Below the pieces are notes generated by a model. It ran no database searches and was not told the DNA's origin. It worked only from the letters and a program-made list of their open reading frames with translations. Below are positions 11,881 through 25,471 of a stretch of 64,000 nt of DNA, one piece after another. Origin of the DNA: Dolomedes plantarius (lineage: Eukaryota > Arthropoda > Arachnida > Araneae > Dolomedidae); contig OU015501.1 in NCBI GenBank assembly GCA_907164885.2, positions 60,315,119-60,379,118 on the forward strand. Reading direction: 5' to 3'. Numbering within the stretch: the first letter of the stretch is position 1; the number at the start of each line of letters is the position of its first letter. The position numbers were made by a program, and so were the translations under genes.

Positions 11881-12636
11881 TGTGTCTTTACCAAATTCCC
11901 ATGTTTAGTATGTGAATAGGACGGTAGGACAAGGGATCAATATTGGTCCAGAAAAATCTGGCCTGCAAGAAAATGTTTAAAGCCGGGAGAGAAGAAAATT
12001 CTGCGCAAGAACCTCGTGGACCCGAAAAACATTCTGCTGCCACCTCTACACATAAAATTAAGCCTAATGAAACAGTTTGTAAAAGTCTTACACAAAGATG
12101 GAGAATGTTTCAAGTATCTCTGCGAGAAGTTTCCTCATCTATCAGAAGCAAAATTGGAAGAAGGCGTGTTTGTTGGGCCTGACATCCGAAAAATGATGTT
12201 CGATCCCAACATTGAATCAAAAATGACTTTAAAAGAGAGGGAGGCTTGTATATCACTCAAGCAGATTATGACCAATTTCTTAGGCAACAAAAAGGACCCA
12301 CATTATATTTCTATTGTATCCAGCATGCTGGAAAAGTTAAAAAAGTTAGGCTGTTTAATGAGCCTCAAGATTGACTTTTTGAACAGTCACCTTGATTTTT
12401 TTCCAGATAATTTGGGTGATGTCAGTGAGGAGCAAGGTGAGCGGTTTCATTAAGATATTAAATTGATGGAAAGACGGTATCAGGGTCGCTGGAATACCAA
12501 TATGATGGGAGACTACTGTTGGTCACTTCACCGAGAAGTTGAGCTAGCGATTCACGGGCGAAAAAGCAATGTCAGAAGCTTTAAGGAGATGAGGGAAAGG
12601 AAATATAAGCCAAATAAACACATAAAATCTATGTAA
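11881..12636 (+). pseudogene. Broken ORF of an unassigned repeat-associated protein family
   Basis: One frame runs from about 11881 to the stop at 12634-12636, with two in-frame stops: TAG near 11917 and TAA at 12451-12453, where a conserved Gln is expected after GERFH. It reads FPCLVCE, then a break, DGRTRDQYW, LVDPKNILLPPLHIKLSLMK, FVGPDIRKMMFD, NFLGNKKDP, MSLKIDFLNSHLDFFP, GERFH, a break, and MERRYQGRW with DYCW. I recall closely similar predicted proteins recurring in many arthropod genomes, consistent with a repeat-borne gene, but I know no assigned function and do not propose one. No terminal repeats were found around it. Confidence 0.6.
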
Positions 12637-13529
12637 TAAAAAGGTATTTTTATGTTTATACTTGAATAAAAGTTTGTTCTTATTGTAACATTTATTTATT
12701 CTTTTTTTCTATGGTATGTTCGGCTAATTTTCTAGTTTCCGACGAAGTCACATTGTGACGAAACTGTGGGTGATAGAAAAAAACTGAGGTAAGATACGGA
12801 TTCAGTACCAAAAATTACATAAGAATCAGCTATTAATGTTAAAAAAGTTTTCAAAAGTCATTTTTCGTTGGCCTGTGTTATCAAAGTTTTGAACCACAGG
12901 TAAAGATGCGTATTAAATTATGCTTTATATAACTGTTTCTACAGTAAAAGGGATAAAGTACTTGTACGGTACTGAAATAATCTTTAAATAATCGTAAAAG
13001 CTTTAAAGTTTATAAAATGTACCACTCAATTTTATTATACCAGTAGTTGAGATAACTGTTTACCAGTAGTTGAGATAACTGTTTTATAAACTTTAAAAAT
13101 ATTTTACTACTTTTTAATTACTGTATATATATACATAATTTAATATTAGCTCGTGTGCTGTATTGCCCTCTTTCTCTCAGAGTTAGCTTACATATTTCTG
13201 TATAATTTAAGGTTTTCTAAGCATATTCTTTTATATTAAATAGCAATTTTTTTTTAGTTTTTCAGTTTACCACTACTAAATTATCAAATTAATAAAATAC
13301 AGTTCTGCCCTATAAAAAACAGTGTTATTTCAATTTAATATTACTACTTTTTTAAAACGTTACATGTATTGCATCATATACTGTACGTGTACTGCATCAT
13401 TTTCTCTCAATGCATGAGTGCAATTTTAAATGTATTAAACACGCTGTATTGCACTGTATTACACGCGTATTTAATATTACATGTGGTCAACACTATAAAG
13501 AGTTGGAGATAGTGTTGATTTTTCCATTT
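12637..13529. other. AT-rich stretch with a short perfect tandem duplication
   Basis: No gene. A 23-bp unit (TACCAGTAGTTGAGATAACT plus GTT) occurs twice in perfect tandem at 13038-13060 and 13061-13083. A 14-bp inverted pair (TAAAGTTTATAAAA and complement) brackets it at about 13005 and 13083. Confidence 0.7.
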
Positions 13530-13700
13530 CTGGGGAAACCGAAAAATACTCGAGAGGCAAGGACCCTAGTGTTCAGTTCAACATTTTGTGGGTTCGAACC
13601 CAGTGGTTGGAATGGATTGCTTTTAGCCATTCGAATCGGTTTTGAACTGTACCTTCTGGTTCGTTTAATACTCGATTCACTAAAAGTGACCATACTGTTC
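13530..13700 (+). mobile_element. SINE-like repeat, family B, copy 2
   Basis: A B-box-like GGTTCGAACCC is followed by a body with TTAGCCATTCGAATCGGTTT and a tail with AAAAGTGACCATACTGTTCTC. The order matches the copies at 57.0 and 61.3 kb. Two overlapping open frames here (13410-13763 and its reverse) are chance frames in the repeat. Confidence 0.65.
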
Positions 13701-13705
13701 TCAAT

Positions 13706-14039
13706 CAATCAACCCCTTTATAACGAAACTAAAGAAATTCGGGGTCCTGTTCCATTCTTATAGAAATAGAGGGCCTATTGAACATTTAAATATATGTAAT
13801 CTTATCAATCATCTAAGATTTTTCATGTGAGTATCAACTGAACCTCTCACTTGCCAAATCGATGAAGTCCATAAAACAAAAAGTAGAGAAAAGAAAGAAA
13901 ATAATATACATTGCTTTTAAAAAATTTATTTTTAAAATATAAATTCAAATAAACATTTTAGAATGTATTATTGTAGATGTAGCTTTTATCTAATGACATA
14001 TAAAATATATAGGATAGAATATCCTTGAAGTAATCGTTA
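13706..14039. other. AT-rich stretch, nothing recognised
   Basis: Spacer between a SINE and a Helitron. The last base before the Helitron is A, as expected for an A/T target. Confidence 0.6.
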
Positions 14040-14588
14040 TCTATATAGATATAAAACAGTTCCGTGACTGACTGACTGACAGACAACGCACAGACCAAAC
14101 CGCTGGACCTAAAGGTCTAAAATTTTGCATGGCGATTCTGCTTATAGTGTAGGGGTGCACTAAGAAAGATTTTTGAAAAATTAACCTTAGATTTTTTAAA
14201 TTAAATTTTTAGGCTGTTTTTGTAACTTTGTTTAAAGTTTGCATTTAAAATAATAATCTGAGGGTTATAAAATTTATACCAAGAGAAAGATCATAAAAAT
14301 CCCTTTCAAATGAAATCTTTTTCGAATCTTTACCTTCATTTTCTGATTGTTGGTGAATTTTTGAAGATTAAGTTTTAGAATTTAATTTATTAAATACTGA
14401 TCATGGGATTTTCTTCTTTTTATGATACTTTAAATTAATTTTGAGTCACGTACATAACAAGAAAATAAATTGACCAAAAATTATTAAAATACGGTAAAAG
14501 ATAAAATTTAACCACTAGACTAATTGAGATGGAAGATTTTTAAGAACTTAATTCAAATTAGTATGTTTTATCGATATTAAACATACAA

Positions 14589-14626
14589 ATTAATTGCATA
14601 CATTGACCGTTGTATTTAATTTGAAT
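14589..14626 (+). repeat. 38-bp perfect direct repeat, left copy
   Basis: This 38-bp block recurs without mismatch at 15792-15829, on the other side of the nested Tc1-like element. It is far too long to be a Tc1 target duplication. Confidence 0.9.
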
Positions 14627-14693
14627 ATTTTTTTCTACATTATTTTGTCTATAAAAATATCCGTTACGATTTTTTTGTATATATATATATATA

Positions 14694-15787
<1,094 letters not shown>

Positions 15788-15791
15788 TGGC

Positions 15792-15829
15792 ATTAATTGC
15801 ATACATTGACCGTTGTATTTAATTTGAAT
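15792..15829 (+). repeat. 38-bp perfect direct repeat, right copy
   Basis: Identical to 14589-14626. It joins directly to the Helitron 3' end. Confidence 0.9.
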
Positions 15830-15862
15830 TTACTCCGTCGCGAAGCACGGGTATTCAGCTAG

Positions 15863-18775
15863 TTATTGATGCAATTTTTGCATGACTAAAGGACTTAATC
15901 TATTTGGCAAGTATAAAAAGTAATAACATTAAATTCAGTCTCCAAATTATTTTTTCACTGCAGAAAAAAATTGAAATAATTGTTTAATAATTCCCAAGTA
16001 CTTACTTCTGCAGCAGTTAGACTGTAAGTGATTAATTTATTTTACTCTTTCGTGATGAAGCAACATCAAACAATTTACCGTTATCCTCAAGTACTTGCTT
16101 CTCCGTTAGACTTTGTGCTATTGCAGCGATTTACATTAGAGTGTAGAGTTAACCTTATTGGCTTCTGAAATAAGTTACATATTATTCGATGGCCAAACAA
16201 AAATTTTGTCATTTAGTGGTGTTAATCCTTATTATCTGGGAAATTTATCAAGAATATAAAGAGTCAATCAAGTGCTTTGACACTATAATTTCAAAAGTTT
16301 CAAAAAGTGAACTTCATCGATTTGGGGCGTTAAAGCTTCGATTTATGTCTTAAAATGAGGCAAAATATAGCTATTTTTGTCAACTACTTACAAAATAAAA
16401 TAGAGCTTTTAAACGTAAAAAAAAGAAACCTCTATGGCTGGATAACATTTTGAATTCTTTGATGATTGCTTATTCTACCAGTTTAGGGAAGAATTTTCTC
16501 GTGAGCTTTTGTCAATAAAGTGCTCGATCTCAGGGAAAGCCTCATGACCTTAGGGTATCTAAAAATGTGGAATTTCACGATTGCTTTTGCTGGATAATAG
16601 ATTCTGAGAGAAACTTCTATTCTCTGAGTTCCTTGGAATCATGATTTTGCTTGCAGTGATTCACGAAACTTAATCGTCCATTAATGGTCAGAACCTTTGA
16701 CCAATGATTGTTTTTATTTTCCAGCAACAAAAATAAAGTAAAATCGTGAGGTCGCGAGAAATGCGAAAATCAAAGCATGACGTCTTAATGTTCTATCGCG
16801 TGTTCCGTCTTTTCTCTTATCGTTCAGATACTTGCGGTGATCACGGAGAGTTCTGCGAATTCAGGTTTAATTGGTGTTTATGAAGTGAGTTTTTTTATTG
16901 GTATTTTTCCACTACAATCAAACTGTAGTAAGCTAGCAATTTTTCGAAATTTAATATCAAGAATAAGATTTATCGACGTGTGTGATTGAGATATATTTCA
17001 ACTTGGTAAATGACAAGGCTGTAAAGGTATCTAATGAGTCGTGGTGCCTATTTAGTCTTGATACGAGCCTACTGACTCTTGATGCCTAAACATGTTTGTA
17101 TCTTTTTAGTTTAATCTAAAGTCCAGTACCTCGCTAATTTTGAAGAGATGTCATTAAAATTAAGACTTCCTCAAGTCGCCCTGGTTCCTTAATAAATAAG
17201 GATGATGAAATACGAAGGTTAACGTTCAAGCTCTGGCAGAAAAACTGTATAGTAATTCGGTATATTCTATGGTGGAAAGGAAGTATAATTGACGATAGTG
17301 CAATTTTTATGATAAACTGATCGTCTACAAAGAAATAAAGTAAACTGCATAAACATGGATTTTTCAACATTTTTTTGCATCGTTGATCTAAACTGATATG
17401 CAATTTATGTGAGGAAAGAAATTCAAAGTTAGACTTCTTTCACGATGGTCGAGAAGCTAAATTGGTTAAAACAAAGGCTTAATTAATCTTGCCACCCCCC
17501 ACGTGATATTATGTGGTAAAATAGATTTAACTACGCGGCATTGTCCGATATCTAGATCGGCAGTGTTTTTGGAAATAGGAAAATCAAGCAATAACTTATG
17601 AGAATGAAAAGTATACGAAAGAAACTTGATCTCCAGAGACTAAGCTATATCATGGTGGAAATCTGAAAGCACTGTTTAAATAATGTCAAGGGTGCAAATT
17701 TAGGGGAAGGAGTGAGTTAACTGCATTTTAACGTAGCCTATGTTTTCTCTGTCGTCATAAAGAGTAATTAATCAAACGTTCCTGCAGATCGGTCAAAGTT
17801 TTTCGTATTGAGACTCTAAGGCAGAGAGACATAAATGTCGAGTTTACATCTATTGATAGCAAATGTGACGACAGAAGTACCATACGACTGATAAATTATA
17901 ACATTAAATGTGCTGAGAAGGATTATAAAAATGTAGATAAATTCTTCTGCAGAATTTCTTTAAAATATTATCCCGAGATAATGATTAAGCTTATAAAAAT
18001 ATGCATGTTAAGATCCTGCATTAAAAATGTCTTGCTTCATGCTGTGTATAATGAGCAGTATTTTGCTAGCGGGAAGAAGCTTCAAAGAAAAATGAAAGAC
18101 AACTGTAAAGGAATTTTGCTTTACCCAAGCCTCCTCTTATCTACGATGCGTTTTCTCCATGCGTTTTAGATCCATAATTTATAATTATCTGCTATTATCT
18201 CGAACATCGATAAAATTTGCATTTTCAAGAAATAAATATTTTGTAGAGAAGTAAGTCTCTTTGAGAGCTATATCTTCTTTCAGCAATTTAAGCGTGACAT
18301 GACTGATGCTTCGAACAGTCAAAAAGGTTGATAAAAAGAGTCATATAGGCTCTTTCCCACAATTAACTCTTTGAAGGAGTATTTGCATAAAAAATAGTGT
18401 GTTTTTATTCAGCATGCCCTGTTTTAAGCTGTGACTAAAAGAATTGAATTTTTCATGATCAATTATAGAGATAAACCCCACTAAATGACTGTTTAAGGTT
18501 ACGCGTGACTAATACCATTCTGAAATCACACATAGATATTCTGCTGATTTACGAATTTTTGGGGATTAGAATTCTTTGGTAATTAACACAAATGCCCTCT
18601 CCTGAGGCTGATTTTTTTAAATGTCTTATTAAGCTGCTAAATAGAAGATTTATATTATGATTGTTGTTTTTAATATATTTGACCATTTGTTACAAAATTA
18701 TTTTCTTTATATCATTGATTTATAGAATTATATTTTTTATGATTTTTTTTCATATCCCATATTCACTCGTATTCA
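15863..18775. other. AT-rich stretch, no recognisable gene
   Basis: A weak direct duplication (CAAGTACTT, then TTCT, then GTTAGACT) occurs at 15994-16037 and 16086-16130. Otherwise nothing; the open frames at 17134-17403 (-) and 17981-18169 (+) have no signature. Confidence 0.5.
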
Positions 18776-19140
18776 TAGGGTGCGGTGGCCCAGTTGGCAA
18801 GAGATATAACGTCCCTGGAGTGATCCCCTGAAGTGACGATGATCTGAACGTCCCTGTTTCGATGCTCGCCACTGCAAATCCACCACCATGTTCACTAATG
18901 GTGGCCGGGGCACGTAAAATAGGTCGTGGCTGCAATGTCCTCCAAGTTCTCAAATTTTCCTCTGAAGGTGCGGGGTCAAGTGTTCCGGTCTCGTCACTTG
19001 ACACGGTTCAAAATTAAAGGGACTGATCTTTTAGCCCAGTCGGACTCCAACCCGTATGGTGCTAATTCAAACCCTTTAAGCCGAATAGCCTATTAGAACC
19101 TGGTGAATGGAACCTCCCACCAGGGTGCATTAGCAACAAC
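18776..19140 (+). mobile_element. SINE-like repeat, family I, full-length copy
   Basis: It opens with a tRNA-like head: A-box-like GGTGGCCCAGTTGGCAAGAG and B-box-like GTTTCGATGCTC. The body contains GGGGCACGTAAAATAGGTCG and CACGGTTCAAAATTAAAGGG, then CCGTATGGTGC, then CCTCCCACCAGGGTGCATTA, ending in an AACAACAAC tail. The same order of blocks occurs on the minus strand at 47410-47705. Confidence 0.75.
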
Positions 19141-19159
19141 AACTCGTATTCATTATATA

Positions 19160-19903
19160 AGGGTGGTCCAAATGAAAGTGAGACTTTGGTTTTTTTTCTG
19201 TAATGGTTTATTGGTTGAGTATGGGAACATACAGGAATTAATACTGATACATGAGGTACACCTTCGTGTCTTGTCGGTTGAAGCAAGTTCCCCAGTGCTT
19301 CGCTAAATTTTGGATACCCTGAGAGACGATAGTCCGTCGTTATTTACGGAATCAGTCTTGAACGGCGTCCCCGACCTCGTAAGCAAGACCTTGACAGCCT
19401 TTTTCAGTTGGCCGAAGATGTGGTAGTCACATGGTGACAAGTCTGCCGTATAGGGAAGATGGTTGAGGACCTTCACACAGGAAGGGTGGCAGCAAATCTT
19501 GTCCACGGCGGCCGTCGATTCGATGGGGATGGTAAAGCACGATTGAGCAGGTCTCGGCATGTCTCATGATCCCACACCCTTCCAAAAATTCCCTAAATCA
19601 TCTGACATCATGTCAGATATTCGTACCCATACACATCCTTAAACACACGATAAATTTCGGCCTCAATTACACCTTCTGCCGTCAAAAATTGAATGGCAGC
19701 TCGCTGGACCTTATTGGACGAATCCATGTCACGACTGTACATAGTCACCTCGCTTAAGCACATACAAAAAGCACACTTACACTTTCCGACGATGAGAGCT
19801 TTGCTTCGTGACTTAACAACGTATCTACCGGGGCAAAATCAAAGATCTGAGTATATAATCACAACCGCTAATACAAAAATGTCACTTTCATTTGGACCAC
19901 TCT
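19160..19903 (-). mobile_element. Internally deleted mariner-like element
   Basis: A 744-bp element between TA dinucleotides (19158-19159 and 19904-19905). Its inverted ends read AGGGTGGTCCAAATGAAAGT against AGAGTGGTCCAAATGAAAGT. The coding strand is minus and holds only the N- and C-terminal parts of the transposase. It inserted just beyond the tail of the SINE ending at 19140. Confidence 0.8.
19303..19727 (-). pseudogene. Mariner-like transposase remnants
   Basis: On the minus strand the ATG at 19727 opens MDSSNKVQRAAIQFLTAEGV, typical of the first helix-turn-helix of this mariner group, then the frame breaks. Further on, the frame 19560-19303 gives VLNHLPYTADLSPCDYHIFG, the block around the third catalytic Asp, followed by LKKA. 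The central part with the first two catalytic residues is deleted. Confidence 0.7.
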
Positions 19904-19905
19904 TA

Positions 19906-20279
19906 TATATGCACATGTATAAATGGATCTAAAAGTATGGGAAACTCAAAAATTCCTCAAATTATATATTCGCATTACATTTTTAAAAATGGTTTAAGAT
20001 CATCTTTAAGAATTATTAGTTAGGTTCTATCAAATACTTTATTGGTAAAAATTGAGTAATAATTCTTAAAAGACAAATGTTTAGAGAGATTCTGTTAATT
20101 TTTTCTAGAGATAATGATATAACTGTAAAACCAAAGGTTATAAGAAGAATGTAGGGGCTCTTATGGGGACTAAGTAATGATCCACACTTGTGTCCAAAAT
20201 TTAGGCTGAATTAGAAAAATGAACAAAGTAAATAGTTAACACAGAGAACATCAGATATTTGAATTTATATTATACACAC
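19906..20279. other. AT-rich stretch, nothing recognised
   Basis: Short spacer between two transposon remnants. Confidence 0.6.
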
Positions 20280-21210
20280 ACCAGTCAAATTCATGCAATT
20301 TTTTTCAGCTAACCGTGTATATATAAACAACGGGTGCGTATTGCAACTCTATAAATACAGCTGGCCGCACTCAGTATATGTTCTGTTTCGAGTCCTTGCA
20401 GCCCCCGTGAAAAGTGGTTTGCCATAATTTAGCAGGAACTCATTACAGTAGCTATCCGTCAAGCTGATAGTTTTCTTTTTGAAGAAGAAGAACAGAATCA
20501 TCGGAATAATGAAATCAGGACAGTCTTAGGCACAAGTGTCAAGAGCGCCGTGTCTGCGACAGTGTGAAATCTATAGAATGGAAAAAAAATTCCAAACACT
20601 GCAGACATTAGATGACAGCCAGTGAAAGGTCGTTCAAGAGTTACAACCCTACAGCAGGACCGTATCTGTCATTAACCCTGAGACGTCGCTGGACGATATC
20701 TGCAAGGTAAATCTCTGGAGAACTGTCAGCCACCACAGTTGCAATTTTATCCAGCCACATTTTTGGCAGGAGACCCGGGGAAATATACCAGATGTTCAGT
20801 CAAACCCTCTGCACACAGGCGTGCACTTTCATAGAGGAATCAAGATCATCGAACCTGGATTTTGAATCAGCGGGGCAATGCGCTGGTTCCTAATGAAAAC
20901 ATCCAATTATTACCATCCAAAGGATAAGTTATGGTTTCATATAAATGGTTGGTATTTTTTTTAAGGGATACAGAGAGCTCAAGCTCAATGACAGGTATGC
21001 TGTTTTTAGTGAAAAATACAGAAATGACGTACTGCAATTTTATGAATGGCTCTTTCGAGGTGCCATGGGTCCCCAATTTATATTCATAAATGATAATGCA
21101 CGCCATCACCGATGTGAGCTGTCAGATGATTTTCTACTGAAGATGCGAATGCAGTGTCTATCAAGTTCCCCGGATCGGAAGCCAATTGAGCATACGTGGG
21201 ATGCTCCAGG
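20280..21210 (+). pseudogene. Tc1-like transposon relic, 3'-truncated by a SINE
   Basis: Decayed coding is visible in pieces: a segment near 20670 reading LRRRWTISARQISGELSATT (second DNA-binding region), then from 20945 RYAVFSEKYRNDVLQFYEWL, FINDNARHH (second Asp) and PIEHTWDA (Glu and following Trp). The order is that of a Tc1 transposase. Three residues are missing between the last two catalytic positions compared with the DD34E spacing. After TWDA the sequence becomes a SINE body at about 21211, so the 3' end is gone. The 5' boundary is approximate. Confidence 0.7.
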
Positions 21211-21475
21211 TATATCCGGTCTAGAACGGATATAGGCACGTTAAATCTCTAGACCTGAAAGTCCTTTTATGAGGTCAGACAAGGGGGAGAAGGTACGAGC
21301 CCCCCAGATGTCGTCCTTGAGGGGTGCTCGATAAAAATTGAGGAGGCACCAGGGGAGGGGTGTTGGTTCCCCTATATGGTGCCCCCAATGAAAGCAACCA
21401 ACGATTCTCGCGGATTAAGAGCGTATGTCCTCATTAATAAGTGCCCCGCACTAGCAAACAACAACATACAGTGTT
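21211..21475 (+). mobile_element. SINE-like repeat, mosaic family II, copy 2
   Basis: 5'-truncated. The first part (GGCACGTTAAATCTC, GAAAGTCCTTTTATGAGGTC, GGGTGCTCGATAAAAATTGA) matches the body of the family I copy at 47.5 kb. The last part (TATATGGTGCCCCCAATG, GCGTATGTCCTCATTAATAA, GTGCCCCGCACTAG) matches the tail of the family III copies at 27.3 and 43.0 kb. It ends in AACAACAAC-like sequence. It lies directly after the PIEHTWDA codons of a Tc1 relic. Confidence 0.7.
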
Positions 21476-22209
21476 TTAAAATATACAGACATTAAAATTT
21501 AAAACATTTTTTTTTCTTTTTCTTTTTTTTGACAATTATCTTTGATTGAATCAATATCTACTGTCCAAGACAGATGCTGTTTTCCGTTCTATACTCTTTG
21601 CGATGGTGAACAAGTAAGTTATGACCGTTAAACATTTAGATGGCCGTAGAATATTTTGATTGCATTGTTAAAAACTATCGGTATTGGGAACAAATGGCCT
21701 GGCATTTGTAAATAAGTAACAAAAGATGCTTTCTGCCGAAGATTCAAAAGATTTAAACATCATCGTTCCACAGTTCTATTTTAAAGTTTTGATGATAAAT
21801 CTTTCTATTTTGTAAAGGTTTTTGGTGTAGTCATTTCTTTTTGGTATACCCTTTCAACCCTTTTTTTTTGTAAGTATTTTGTGAAAATAATATCAAAAAT
21901 AATTCCCTAATAATATCGTCCTATTTATTCTATTTATGATAGTGGTATACCGTTTACAAAGAAAATGTTAAAAGTAATTATTCTTTGGATGATTCAATGG
22001 AAGCATAATGATACTTTACCACTAGTTTTATGTTGTATAGACCCCTCAGTTTTAACGTGCTTGTTTTGAACAAGTAGAAAAGATCAATGAAAACCTATCG
22101 CCGAAGTTACAGGACTTTGTTACTCAAGCGTAGTAATAACGAAACTAAATGAGATCGCTCGTATATTTTTCTAATTGAGCATTACCCAAGAATTCATCAT
22201 AAATGATTG
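21476..22209. other. AT-rich stretch, nothing recognised
   Basis: Poly-T and AT-rich sequence without a frame or repeat signature. Confidence 0.6.
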
Positions 22210-22380
22210 ATCGATCGGTTTTGAGCACTGCTAAACCAGGGATAACTAGACAGGGATCTACTGATTAAAGCCGATTCCGATCAGCCACAAACATACATGC
22301 CAATAGTGGGACTCGAATCCACAGACCCTGGTACCGAAAGCCAACGCTCTAGTCCTTCGGCAATCGGCCGGCGAATTCAT
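22210..22380 (-). mobile_element. SINE-like repeat, family B, copy 3
   Basis: On the minus strand the head reads GCCGATTGCCGAAGGACTAG, then GGATTCGAGTCCC (B-box), then CACTATTGGCATGTATGTTT, then GGAATCGGCTTTAATC. This is one of the best-preserved family B heads in the window. Confidence 0.7.
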
Positions 22381-24191
22381 CATAAAACTTACTCGACGTG
22401 AAGTGTGTTTGCCAATGAAAGATGTCAAAGACTGTTAAAGATTGCGGTAGAGTATCAGACTCGTTTACAATCAGAACAGCAGAGATGCGAGTCTAGTTGA
22501 TTTTATGAGAATTGATTCATAATAAATCCAACACCCTTGATACCTAACATAACGTCCCTTTCTTTTTTAATTCTGTTATTTGCATACATCTAACATTTGT
22601 CATTTCTAAGGAGCAGATATGTATTTATTTGTTTACTTTATTTAGTTTCTGCTTTATTTTTTATTTCAGTAATTTGTGACAAGCTTCATGCAAAGGCTTC
22701 ATTGTTAAAATATCGCACCAAGTGGGATCACCGGATGATAGTCAAATGGCTATAGCCTTAAATTAAGGATCATCTGCCCAGAAGATTTGCTGAATGTTAA
22801 CTCTCTATTGAGCTCACATTTCGACTGTAAGCTAATACGTGTTAGGCATACGTCCCCTTTTAAATTTTGCCTATTTGTCTCATATAGAGACAACTAATGA
22901 TCATGAATAAAATTCTCCCTCCCCCTTCAAATTGTCAGTAAATTGAACTCAGGGGCATTTTATTCAATTAATTTGTCTATTTAGAACCAGACTCGAGAAG
23001 TAATTGGAAAGGAACATTTTTCTCTTTGTTGCTGAATTCGGAGAAAACAACGTCAGAATAAGTAAGTTTATTAAATATTCTATTTTCTTTTGATGTTGCG
23101 TATACAATAAACTTCCCCCTCCTGTCCGGAAAAAAAAACAGTTCTCCTCTATCATGTACATAAACATATCAATGAAATAAAATAAATTATTTTTAAGATA
23201 TACGACTGTGCTGTTTAATGTGACATGTTAAGTAGTATTCAATTATTTTAAGAGATATATTTGTCAGATTTGTTTGACGTTGATTACTAATATTTCAATC
23301 TATAATAATATAGAACAGAAAGATAAAACCTTTGCCTTGCCATTAAACCTTATTCGCCGAATTGTGTTTACTGATAGCAGCGTTGATACATCACTGAAAT
23401 CTTGATTCAACCGGAACAACTAACTATTATTGCGTGTGAAAAGTGATGCCCTGCAAGAATAGATGTTAATGGTTTCCATTAGCAAAAAAGGAAAAAAATT
23501 ATATCCATCAAGCATTTCTTTGTGCATTATGGGGTTAATAAAGAAGTTACGATAACATTAGATATAATCTTTGACTAGTATGGAATTCATATCTTGCCAA
23601 AGGCGCGTGTTAATTGCAGAGCAACCAGTATTCATGTCAATTGCTGACAGACGACGAGTGTGAAAATGATACGCCAGAAGACGACTATTTTTATATAAGA
23701 CATTTTGTTGCTTTAATTGATATTTTTTTCTCTTGTTGTTATAGGTGAATGAATGCTGATATGCCTAGACGTTGGGTAGACTCTGGCAAATTTCATTTCA
23801 CGTGATTCTAACAGCTAATTTTTTCTTAATGCATTTAAAGTGGAGATATTTCAGGTGATGACTATTTGAATTTTATGTTTATTAGTTGAATCGATTGATT
23901 GGAGTTGCATTTTATGGTTTACAATTGTTTAGTCTGAACAAAGAGGTTAGTATTTCAACCAGTAAAATTACACATAATACGATATTAACTTGTTAAGTAC
24001 TTTTTAACCTAATATTCTTTAGTTTTAAAATTATTTCTTTAAATCACCAAAATGCTGACGTAAGCTTTTATCCCCAAACTCTCCAAATATGTCGATCCCC
24101 ACGCAGACCAGAATGAGACGTTGTCTGCAATATACGTGTGTACTGTATTGACATTGTGCTTATGATCTAAAAATTAGTGTGTGTGTGTATA
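22381..24191. other. AT-rich stretch, no recognisable gene
   Basis: No domain or element recognised. A (GT)n tract of about 12 bp lies just left of the transposon that starts at 24192. Confidence 0.5.
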
Positions 24192-25453
24192 CAGGGTTTG
24201 TTCAAAATAAAGGAAACACTATACTTAAAAAAGTGACTTTCGTTCCTGCCGATTAAAGAGCTAATTTCACAAATAGCCACAACTTTTTTGTGTGCAATCG
24301 TTCAGCTAATGTTCTCAAGGTTGCGTCTGATTGCGTTTTAAGCAGTGCTTTGCAAAAATTAGCTCAAGGTGGAGGAAAAATGAACACCCTCACAGAGTTC
24401 CAGAAAGGGCAAATTGTAGGTGGGCGCCTATTTGGTGTTTCTGCAACCTCAGTTGGAAAGTTATTGCGGGTATCGTGAGATATTGTGTCTAACTTCATGA
24501 CAGCGTACAAATTTCGTGGTAAAACATTGTCTGCGAGACGCAATTATGGAAGGAAAATGAAACTCGCTGACAGAGACCGGAGGACATTGAAGGCGATTTT
24601 TACCTCAAACAGAAAGACTACTGGGACAAAGGTGCCATGTTTAATATGCATGTACAGAATCCACTTTCGATTCATTCAGTGAGAAGGAAACTGTATAAGC
24701 AAAATGTTTACACCAAATTTGCTTTTCCAAAGCTCCTTGTGTCACAGATGAATGCAAAACGTAGACTACAGTGGTTCCAGGAACACAAAACGTGGAATCC
24801 TGGTCAATAGACACGTATTGTTTTCAGATTAATCAACCATCACACTATTCTCCATCTCACGACGTGTTTACGCACGGAGCACACCATCAGAGGCTTAAAA
24901 CACAAACACTCTTCTTCCAGCAGTAAAGGTTTTCGAGGTTCCCTCATGCTTTACGTGGTCATATTGTAGTTTTCAGCAGGTCTCGGTATCATCTTAAGGG
25001 GAATCATAACTAGCAGTGACTATTTCACCATTTTGGAAGACTATGTTCGTTCAGGGGTTCAGAAATTGTTTTCTGCAGATGATTACATCTTTCAAAATGA
25101 TAGCACCCCTATTCACAGAGCTGGAACTGTTAAATCATGGTTTGAAGAACCATGATGTTGAAATTGGACACCATCCCTTGCCTGAAAAATCACCAGATTG
25201 AAACATCATCAAGCCATTGTGGTCTGCATTGGAAAACAGACTGAGATCCCGTCATCCTACACCATCTTCTCTTAAGAAATTGGAACAGTTTCTCCCCGAA
25301 GAATGTGTAACATACCTCTTACCACCATCCACGAATAGTATGCGTCCAATCTAACGAGGATTCAAACAGTTTTGAATGCCAAATGTTCTTCAACACCGTA
25401 TTAGGAGCGTAATACCTGCTTCTGCAATGTGTTTCCATTTTGGACAATCCCTG
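24192..25453 (+). mobile_element. Tc1-like element, heavily decayed
   Basis: The inverted ends are about 28 bp: CAGGGTTTGTTCAAAATAAA on the left, and on the right a partner ending ACAATCCCTG with a few indels. It is 1262 bp long. The left end follows TA; the right end runs into (TG)n. A Tc1-type transposase pseudogene lies between. Confidence 0.75.
24380..25360 (+). pseudogene. Tc1-like transposase, inactive
   Basis: The start MNTLTEFQKGQIVGGRLFG (24380) opens a helix-turn-helix region ending VGKLLRVS before a stop. Fragments follow: TLSARRNYGRKMKLADRDRR, KMFTPNLLF, FQNDSTPIHRAG (second Asp) and LPEKSPD-stop-NIIKPLW. The catalytic Glu of the usual N-I-I-E-x-L-W context has become Lys. There are many stops and at least three frameshifts. 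Confidence 0.75.
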
Positions 25454-25471
25454 TGTGTGTGTGTATGTATA

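Noticed and set aside
13410..13763. 117-codon ORF
   Set aside because: It overlaps a family B SINE on which both strands happen to be open.
22308..22375. Possible tRNA gene (B-box GGATTCGAGTCCC on the minus strand)
   Set aside because: The same head with the same downstream body occurs five more times in the window, and no clean acceptor stem could be drawn, so it is a SINE.
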